From Zygnema cylindricum (taxonomy: Eukaryota; Streptophyta; Zygnematophyceae; Zygnematales; Zygnemataceae): DNA of 12,326 nucleotides. The DNA is taken from NCBI GenBank assembly GCA_037447655.1, contig JBBHKE010002668.1:17501-29826 (forward strand). The letters run 5' to 3'. A program made the position numbers and the translations under genes. Below the pieces are notes generated by a model that ran no database searches, was not told where the DNA came from, and was given only the letters and a program-made list of their open reading frames with translations. Below are positions 5,958 through 12,326 of the stretch, piece by piece (the first letter of the stretch is position 1; each line of letters starts with the position of its first letter).

Positions 5958-6613
5958 TGTAGCGCGCAGCCCGGTTTGCGACGCGCGGCCGAACCTGGCT
6001 CGACTGCTGTAGCGCCGCGTGGCGGTTGGGCGCAATGGCCGTGCCTGCCCCCGAGTCCCCGCTACCCTCGAAACTTCCATAAAAGCCAGATAGATCTTTT
6101 AGGGCAAATTAGGCACACCGTACGGCCGAGAGTTTCCTGTGTCGCGAAGCAGGGCGGCAGATTGTCATTTTGCGGTGCGACAGACGGTCTCTCGGGAGTC
6201 GGCGAAACTGGCGCAGAAGTGGGTCCCACTTTGGCTGCTTTGAATCCCGGGAGCGCGGGCGGCAGCCAAAAAAGAAAGTTATAGGATTGAATGGAGACGG
6301 CGGGGTTTGCCGAGCACTCTTTCTTCAGCAGACGCCATTGGTGCAGGAGAGACCCGAGCCGCGGCGACCGTCCACGGACTTAGGCAGCATGTCGGCGGAA
6401 GCTACGGGACTCCAACTTGTGCGTACATTTGTGACGTCAACCTGTGTCGGCTAGGTCAATTCGAAACAAAGAGAATGCCTGAGGACAAAATACGATCTGC
6501 CTGGGACAAACCGAATGATCAGCGTCCCTAAGCGGATAAGCTAGAAGCTGACAAATCTACGTACAGTCCAAAAACTGGCCGTTAGAAGGTGGCGTCGGCC
6601 AAAACCACAGGTA

Positions 6614-6812
6614 CACCGTGAATCGTTATTAGCCTTATGTACGCTATATCGGCACCCCAACATTTTGACATCGATACCTTAAATATAATAAATTACACTA
6701 TTTAAGGACATGGACCATAATCTGCCACGTCTCCTGGAACTAAATTAGAATGAATGACGCTAATTTTTTCTTTACACTAATAATTTCTATACGCTAATAA
6801 CGATTCAAGGTG
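6614..6812. mobile_element. MITE, TA-flanked, 199 bp (Tc1/mariner-like by target site)
   Basis: The terminal inverted repeats are CACCGTGAATCGTTATTAGC on the left and, read inward from the right, CACCTTGAATCGTTATTAGC, with one mismatch in 20. Both ends are flanked by TA (6612-6613 and 6813-6814), the duplication typical of Tc1/mariner insertion. The interior is A/T-rich with no coding capacity. A copy of the same left end occurs inside the element at 7831-8951 (from 7903), so the two are related or nested. TA is a weak signature on its own; the inverted repeats carry the call. Confidence 0.7.
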
Positions 6813-6814
6813 TA

Positions 6815-7637
6815 GTTATCGGTTATCAAACGGTCAGAGGTTCCGATATATCGGTCTGAGACCAACAAATGCCATATCGGCGATAACTTAAATAATATAT
6901 AGTATGCATACAATAGTACTTTATAGCATACTGTATTATTTTATTGACTTTATATAGCGTGGCATGCCACGTATAAAAACCTGTTCCGTTCCCGTTTAAC
7001 TGCGATTTGTTACGGACAGCGCAGCACATAAACGTTGGCCGGTTGACTGAACATAATTTTTACGGCAACTTACGAAATTTTACTGACAAATTGGTGAACA
7101 TGGAATTGGAAAAGGACGGCGGACACAAAGTACAACGGACGCAAAATAACATTTTGCGCGCCGTCGGAATCGGACGGACGACTTGGAATGAGAAAACACG
7201 AGCGGACGGGCCAGCGTGAGAGTCGGCATCCCGTAATGGCTCTTTTGGCAGCTTATGCCAAAAAAGCCGATAGGTTGACACGTGGCAAGTCCCCAGTGGA
7301 TCTCAAGGAATAAAGGGACAAAGCCATGGCGTCGGATGTGAAAGGTACATCGTTTTTATTGGATCCGTATCAAAATTGTACAGATCTCATGGCGGCTACT
7401 GTACTTTCTGTGCGTGTACATATCTGGGGAATAAGACGTACAGTTGAATGTACTGGTCGTACATTTATCGCCGATAGTTTTCGTTATCGGCATTATCGCC
7501 AACAAGTACCCGATATTATCGGCTACTTATCGGCGATAAGACCGATGTCGATATATCGTACCAATATATCGGTTATCGGATACTCGAAAAAAAGCCCCTA
7601 TCGGTTATCGGCAAATCCTTACCGATACACAACAGTA
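6815..7637 (-). mobile_element. Non-autonomous hAT-like element, one end missing, inverted relative to the copy at 8031-8831
   Basis: The right end, read inward, is TACTGTTGTGTATCGGTAA then GGATTTGCCGATAACCGATA, matching the left end of the intact copy at 8031. Its left part (6815-7022) matches the complement of about 8790-8572, and 7424-7637 matches the complement of about 8270-8031. The middle 400 bp (7023-7423) has no counterpart in the other copy. The outermost roughly 48 bp expected at the left end are absent: the element begins abruptly at the TA flanking the MITE. Many TATCGG/CCGATA words lie near both ends, as expected for subterminal transposase-binding repeats. No transposase frame was found; small open frames in the core (for example 7007-7219 plus) are unrecognised. 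Confidence 0.65.
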
Positions 7638-7828
7638 GGAATGGCGGTATCATCGAGGCGCAAAACGACAAGAATAACAGTACGCTCAAACATATGTAAT
7701 ATAGGGTGTGCTCCCATGTCACCTTAACTTAGTCTTACTACTTTGTTTTTTAGTGAAGATTCTCCGTACTACTTTTCAGGGTGTTCTTATGTTCGAAAAC
7801 AAAATCGTTGCTTGTAGCGTGACATCGG
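7638..7828. other. Spacer between transposons, nothing recognised
   Basis: This 190-bp segment lies between the hAT-like element and the TA-flanked element at 7831. It contains no repeat partner that I could find and no convincing open frame. Confidence 0.5.
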
Positions 7829-7830
7829 TA

Positions 7831-8951
7831 GACGTGGGTACATTTTGTGACGGTTGTAAACGATTACAAAACTCGACAATTTTTGAATTTTACAAAATAC
7901 TACACCGCGAATCGTTATTAGCGTATATAACGTTAATTCGGTTCCCCCAAATTTTGACCCGAATTCCCAAATATAATTATTAATTCTATTTTAAATTTGG
8001 AGTAATTTATAATAAGAGTAAATGATTTACTAGTGTTGTGTATCGGTAAGGATTTGACGATAACCGATATGGGTCTTTTTTCCGGTAGCCGATAATCGAT
8101 ATATTGGTACGATATATCGCTATCGGTGTCATCGCCAATAAATACCCGATATTTATCGGTTATTATCGGCGATAACACGGATATTGATAAATATCGACGA
8201 TATCTGTTCGGATTGTACAGATAAATGTAATGCCTAGTACACTCAAACTGTACGTGTGATTCCCCGGACGCGCCGCGGACCTCCTTCCCCCGATTTCGGT
8301 TAAAAATTGCGATGTTTCCTTCATTATTTATAATTTAAGGGGGTTTTACTTGGGTACCCCTTGCAGAATGTCCTTTTTTACTGTTATTTTTTTATAAATG
8401 GCAGTTAATGGCGGCACCCTAACAGATTTGTTCGTCTGCTTTGTTCGTCTTTTTCATCTAGTTTTCGAAAAACTTTGCTTTTACAAATTTACAATGTAAT
8501 TTGTTTTTTCGTTTCGGTAATATAATTTTAGAACTATAAAGTATTATTTTAAATTTGTCAACCCATATGTGCTGCGCTATCCGTAATAAATTTCGGTTAA
8601 ACAGTGAACGGAACAAATTCTTATACGTGGCATACCCGCTATATAAAGTTAATAATATAATATAGTATATAATAAATTACTATTGTATGCATACTATATT
8701 TTTTTTAAGTTATCGCCGATATGGAATTTGTTGGTTTTGGACCGATATATCGGGACCTCTGACCGTTCGATAACCGATAACTATCGGAATCGGTGTTACC
8801 GCGATAATTTTTTTACCGATGCACAACATTATGATTTACCCTAAAATTTTGAAATTCCCAAATAGCGTTAACAACGCTAATTATTTTTTTACGCCACTAA
8901 TTGTCGCAAGTTTTGTAATCGTCAACAACCGTCACAAATTACACCCATGTC
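7831..8951. mobile_element. TA-flanked inverted-repeat element (about 312 bp) interrupted by a hAT insertion
   Basis: The left end reads GACGTGGGTACATTTTGTGA then CGGTTGTAAACGATTACAAAAC. The right end, read inward, is GACATGGGTGTAATTTGTGA then CGGTTGTTGACGATTACAAAAC. The imperfect inverted repeat is about 50 bp. TA flanks both ends (7829-7830 and 8952-8953). Removing the hAT copy (8031-8831) and one 8-bp duplicate leaves about 312 bp. It shares interior sequence with the MITE at 6614-6812, including CACCGCGAATCGTTATTAGC from 7903. No coding sequence is present. Confidence 0.65.
8031..8831 (+). mobile_element. Intact non-autonomous hAT-like element (801 bp)
   Basis: The terminal inverted repeats are TAGTGTTGTGTATCGGTAA on the left and, read inward from the right, TAATGTTGTGCATCGGTAA, with 17 of 19 identical. 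The flanks are a perfect 8-bp direct duplication TGATTTAC (8023-8030 and 8832-8839), the hallmark of hAT transposition. Both subterminal zones are packed with TATCGG/CGATA words. The core (8271-8571) is A/T-rich with a short GC-rich patch near 8265-8300 and has no open frame of transposase size, so mobilisation would need a transposase from elsewhere. Confidence 0.85.
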
Positions 8952-8963
8952 TACATCCATCAC

Positions 8964-9606
8964 AATTTGCTGCATTCACACCGGAAATGGATGATGAATG
9001 AGATGAGGAAACGAATGTCCTTTTGTTTTGTTTGCACGTGAATCGCCTTTGACGTCATCTCACGTCAACTAAAACGTCTCGATGTGGTTCATGCTACCGT
9101 ACGATTAAGCGTCGAATGACTGAAATCCGTCCGTACCAAGCCATCGTTTTTGACATTTTTTTACGTTATATTTTAGATGATTGTTTCGTCAAAATTACAA
9201 AAAAAAATTAACTTTACATTTTTTTACGTTCGATTCTAGTTGATTTTGATTGGTTATTCGTTTATGGGTTACCATTTAAAAAAAATATTGTACAGTACGG
9301 ATGAATCATTCGAGATGCGACTTCATGTTTTTTCAAAGTCGGGTTTTTGCATTCCGAAAAGGGTTCCCGGAAAAGAAGATGACTTACCACAGTTGTCAAG
9401 TTTTGACGCACTTGACCGTACGTTTTTGTCCGTCGCTACGCTCCAAATCGTATATTTTGTCCGTCGCTACGCTCCAAAAAGGTTGACAGCCGAGCAGTCG
9501 GTCAGTTTGGCGCCTCTGTTTTTGTCTTTTTGCGAAATGAATGGTACGGGATCATTCATTTTATCATCTCATTCATCATCCATTTCCGGTGTGAATGCAG
9601 CAAATT
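8964..9606. mobile_element. Element with 43-bp perfect terminal inverted repeats (643 bp), family unknown
   Basis: Positions 8964-9006 are the exact reverse complement of 9564-9606; the repeat begins AATTTGCTGCATTCACACCG. Similarity continues imperfectly for about 15 bp inward. Perfect 43-bp repeats suggest recent activity. I see no certain target duplication. AATT at each edge could be a 4-bp duplication or part of the repeat, since it is its own complement. It begins 11 bp after the TA of the preceding element. The interior has a 31-bp tandem repeat, a duplicated CATTTTTTTACGTT block (near 9157 and 9219) and no recognised transposase. Confidence 0.7.
9424..9478. repeat. 31-bp tandem repeat, two units
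   Basis: The 24-mer TTTTGTCCGTCGCTACGCTC plus CAAA occurs at 9424-9447 and again at 9455-9478, a period of 31 bp. It lies inside the 43-bp inverted-repeat element. Confidence 0.85.
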
Positions 9607-10330
9607 TAACTAACGATTTCATTGCGTTACATCGGAACACTCTGAAAGTAGTACGGAAAATCTTCGCTAAAGAACAAAGTAGCAAGACTAAGTTTCGGTT
9701 ACATGGGAAAGTGCCCTTACTATTTAAAGACGCAATTTCTTATGCGACAAGATAGCGAAACGTATAGACTGAAATACCTCATTGTCTTTTTACGGCAAAA
9801 TCTTCGCATGGAAAATCAGAATTATTCTTTACAAATTATTCCGCAAGACTTTTAGAATATTCCACCGCTGTCGCTCGACTCCGGTCGTTCTTTTACAAAA
9901 GACGGTCGCACGAAAAAGAACGGAAAACAAAAAGATAAACATAGCGAATCAAAGCGCCAGAGAAGACAAAAAGAAAGCGTGGTACGGTAGATTTGCTGTT
10001 TGCTGACGTGTCGAAAAGGCATGCGACGTCACGAGTGATCGGTTTACGAGTGTTCGAAAAATCACAGAAGAAAAATATGCGCTTTGCCATTGGCTAAAAA
10101 AATTGTTGCGCGAAAAGTGAAAAATGCATCATTATGTACGAAAAATCAAAACTTGCATGTACCTCTGGTTTTCAAGCGACACGTGGGACTAAAGGAGAGA
10201 TTGTACATTTTTTTGCGAGCAAATCCATAAGAAACGACAAATTGGTTGGAGGGGCACTGAGCAGTGGGCCACTAACGCACTAAGCTGCATTTGTCGGCAC
10301 GTGAAGCTACAGTACATTACTACAAACCAG

Positions 10331-10384
10331 ATGCGACATACGACATACATGCGACATACGACATACATGCGACATGCGACATAC
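10331..10384. repeat. 18-bp tandem repeat, three units
   Basis: The unit ATGCGACATACGACATAC occurs twice exactly, and a third time with one change (ATGCGACATGCGACATAC). Each unit itself contains the half-repeat CGACATAC/GCGACATA. Confidence 0.9.
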
Positions 10385-10458
10385 ATCATGCCAGTCATAC
10401 AACGACTTAACAAAATGCTTTCTGTTTTATGGAACTTCGTCGTACTTGTACGGACCAT

Positions 10459-10481
10459 CAATTTTTCATAATGAAAAATTG
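10459..10481. repeat. 23-bp perfect hairpin-forming palindrome
   Basis: The arms CAATTTTTCAT and ATGAAAAATTG are perfect complements with a single A between them. On the plus strand it is not followed by a T run, so a terminator role is not indicated. Confidence 0.7.
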
Positions 10482-12084
10482 CATAGACGTTTCGTACGTT
10501 CAAAAAAAAAGAAAAAGACAAGAGAAAACTGAAAAGCAAATAAATTGAATCCTGAAACGACAAAAGTTATTGCTCTAAACGACGATATCGTTCGCCGACA
10601 AAAGAAAAATCAGTTGACAAAAGCCGGAAATATTTTCGAAGCCGGGGCCCGAAAAAGGCCGTAACAAAATTGTCGGTCGTGGTCCAAATATATTTGAAAT
10701 TGTCACATCGCACGATCCAAAAAACGAAAAATCATGACATTAAGAAAAAACAGGAAAAATAACATAAACACGAAAAATACGACGAAAAAATCACCTTTCA
10801 GGCCACGCAATAGGTACGGAACAAGGACAAGGACAAGGACAGAGCAAAAATCTCTCGACGAAATAAGGGCATTATACCCTACAAAAAAACTCGGCCGAAG
10901 TATTGTTACAAAAAACCCTAAAAAACCCTAGTAACACTAATAGCAATTTACCGTACACCACACAAACTAAACCGTGAAAGGACAATGTCGCTACATGGAA
11001 CTGGCAGAGATTCCCATCCGTACATTTGTGCCATGGGCATGATGCGTGTCACGATGGAATTAATAACAGCAAATGCACTTTATTCGCACTTTATTCCGTC
11101 ATTTTAATATTTTATGCCTTCCGCCCCTCCCCCACACCAAAAAAGAAGGGAGAAAAACAATGTTATTTTTTTTTTAGTTCCGGTAAAAATAAACAAAGAA
11201 TTATAAAACCTTTTTCAGAACCCAGAAAATTTAAGTACAGTGTTTGACAGACGACAAAAAAGTAATGATTCTGTACTGCATAAAAATGTATATTGAGTGG
11301 ATACTTCATGATTGTCTCAAATTCACAAAGTACTGTACGGAAGATTCGCAATTTCGCATCATCTTTACTATTCGTCAAAATAACTGTTTCCGTATCATCA
11401 CTGTTTTTACATAAAATGACGTGGCGCAATAAAGTACAGCGTAAAGACAAATTGTAAAATCAGCATACACATAAAAAGTGTTGGCTGCAGCTAATGAACT
11501 AAACGATACACTACAGTACCGTACCTTTTCGTACTGTACTTTTCAACAGTGCGCACGAATAGTGACGGCTGCACGTGAAATCGCTACAAAATTTATCTTT
11601 CCTTGTCCGTACGATTACAGTACAGCAGTCGTCGGTACAGCGCATAGAAAACTCCATAAAACACGCAACGAATAAAAATTCAACACGTCGATAAAATCTG
11701 CATGTGCTACCCGACAAAACTATCGATCTTTTCCATAAAGCCATAAACGAAAGAAGCATAAAATCTGCGATCCAGAGGCCTCCATCGGATCCAGAACGAC
11801 TCGGAGGAGTACAGCTCAGCCTGTACGAACTAAAGAATCGTACGTCCGTACAGTTACAGCAGATTTTCTGCCTCGTTGGCACTCGGCGGTCGAAAAGCCG
11901 TTCCATGCTGGCGGCGCGTCGACTGTACCTATAATATATAATATAATATAGTTTGTACGGACATGAAAGGTACATATGCGGCACTTTATTTAATGTACGG
12001 CCTTTCTGTACTAGATGCCACAGATTTTTGGCCTTTCCACGTGGCAGGCTCGGCCTTTGGCTCGTACGGAATGAAAAGGCCGCG

Positions 12085-12244
12085 TGACGTGACAGAGACG
12101 TCGGTCGACCTGGCAACCGACGGCGCGACGTGACAGTGAATGACGTGACGGAATGTTTAAGGATGCTGACGTCATGCTTCTCCCTCCAAAAAGGTCGCTT
12201 GGGGATGACTCGCTCTCATCACTTCCCTCTGGGCGTGACGTCAC
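12085..12244. promoter_or_regulatory. Cluster of TGACGTCA / TGACGTG sites (bZIP/CRE-like), possible promoter
   Basis: Perfect TGACGTCA palindromes lie at 12167-12174 and 12236-12243, the latter within GTGACGTCAC. TGACGTGAC occurs at 12085 and 12141, and CGACGTGACAG near 12126. A G-box-like CCACGTGGC lies just upstream, near 12038. Such ACGT-core sites are bound by bZIP proteins in many eukaryotes. A gene starting to the right of the window would explain the cluster, but none is visible here. Confidence 0.35.
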
Positions 12245-12253
12245 ACACTCTCT

Positions 12254-12262
<9 letters not shown>

Positions 12263-12324
<62 letters not shown>
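12263..12324 (+). repeat. (CT)31 microsatellite
   Basis: There are thirty-one uninterrupted CT units, preceded by a run of C (about 12254-12263) and ending two bases before the window edge. By analogy with the left part it could be the pyrimidine tract of an intron or promoter. Confidence 0.95.

Positions 12325-12326
<2 letters not shown>

Larger units (their letters stand above)
5644..6611. promoter_or_regulatory. GC-rich, CpG-rich upstream region of the USP-like gene (inferred promoter)
   Basis: The segment upstream of the minus-strand start is markedly richer in G, C and CG dinucleotides than either side, especially 5590-5720 and 5960-6480. It contains two N-GTAC pentamer arrays and one TGACGTCA palindrome at 6432-6439. 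Short open frames occur on both strands but none has recognisable content. The promoter role is inferred from position and composition only. Confidence 0.3.
9607..12084. other. Non-coding or unrecognised stretch with many GTAC tetramers
   Basis: I find no gene here that I can support. Open stretches of 60 to 200 codons occur on both strands, the longest on minus at 12116-11511 (from its first ATG at 11975, 154 codons), but none shows a motif, a good start or splice-site support. Short repeats, a palindrome and many GTAC-containing words (ACAGTAC, CCGTACG, TGTACGG) are the visible structure. Hidden short exons like those of the USP-like gene cannot be excluded. Confidence 0.4.

Noticed and set aside
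9240-9755. 171-codon open stretch on the plus strand, considered as a transposase fragment
   Set aside because: It crosses the right inverted repeat of the element and a 31-bp tandem repeat, has no catalytic motif, and its first ATG is at 9264.
10909-10931. Two CCCTA-containing words resembling telomere repeats
   Set aside because: Only two imperfect copies with differing A runs are present, so it is not a telomeric array.
11704-11934. 76-codon plus-strand frame with a plausible-looking peptide
   Set aside because: It begins at GTG, not a normal start in eukaryotic nuclear genes, has no motif, and overlaps the longer minus-strand open stretch.
1-12326. tRNA, rRNA or other structured RNA genes
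   Set aside because: I looked for tRNA B-box-like and conserved rRNA words and saw none that I could support; a covariance-model search was not possible.

Overview
This window looks like nuclear DNA of a eukaryote, probably a protist or alga. The signs are GT-AG introns with strong polypyrimidine tracts, a Kozak-like start, nested cut-and-paste transposon remnants, abundant low-complexity tracts, one assembly gap (10 N at 4817-4826) and no bacterial-style gene packing. I cannot fix the taxon from sequence alone; a chromerid-like or other repeat-rich alga is only a guess.

Left part (1 to about 5643): the only gene I can support is on the minus strand. A five-exon model (5643-5447, 5176-5017, 4095-4029, 1030-918, 686-565) has compatible phases at every junction and encodes a universal stress protein (USP)-like domain after an unusual N-terminus. 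That N-terminus has a GCCATGG start, a possible N-myristoylation motif and a nine-unit V-N-G repeat. Three introns share a design: purine-rich just after the donor, pyrimidine-rich just before the acceptor. The large third intron carries purine and pyrimidine tracts in the opposite order and a diverged direct duplication of about 750 bp. The gene appears to continue past the left edge. The exons nearest the left edge are the best supported; the 3 kb intron joining exons 3 and 4 is the weakest link.

Middle (about 5440-6600): a GC-rich, CpG-rich segment holds exon 1 and its upstream region, with two pentamer arrays of the form N-GTAC.

Transposon nest (6612-9606): a TA-flanked MITE, two non-autonomous hAT-like elements in opposite orientation (one intact with a perfect 8-bp target duplication, one missing an end), a TA-flanked palindromic element interrupted by the intact hAT copy, and an element with 43-bp perfect terminal inverted repeats. 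None encodes a recognisable transposase.

Right part (9607-12326): no gene I can support. It holds a few short tandem repeats, a palindrome, many GTAC tetramers, a cluster of TGACGTCA/ACGTG sites at 12085-12244, and a terminal (CT)31 microsatellite.
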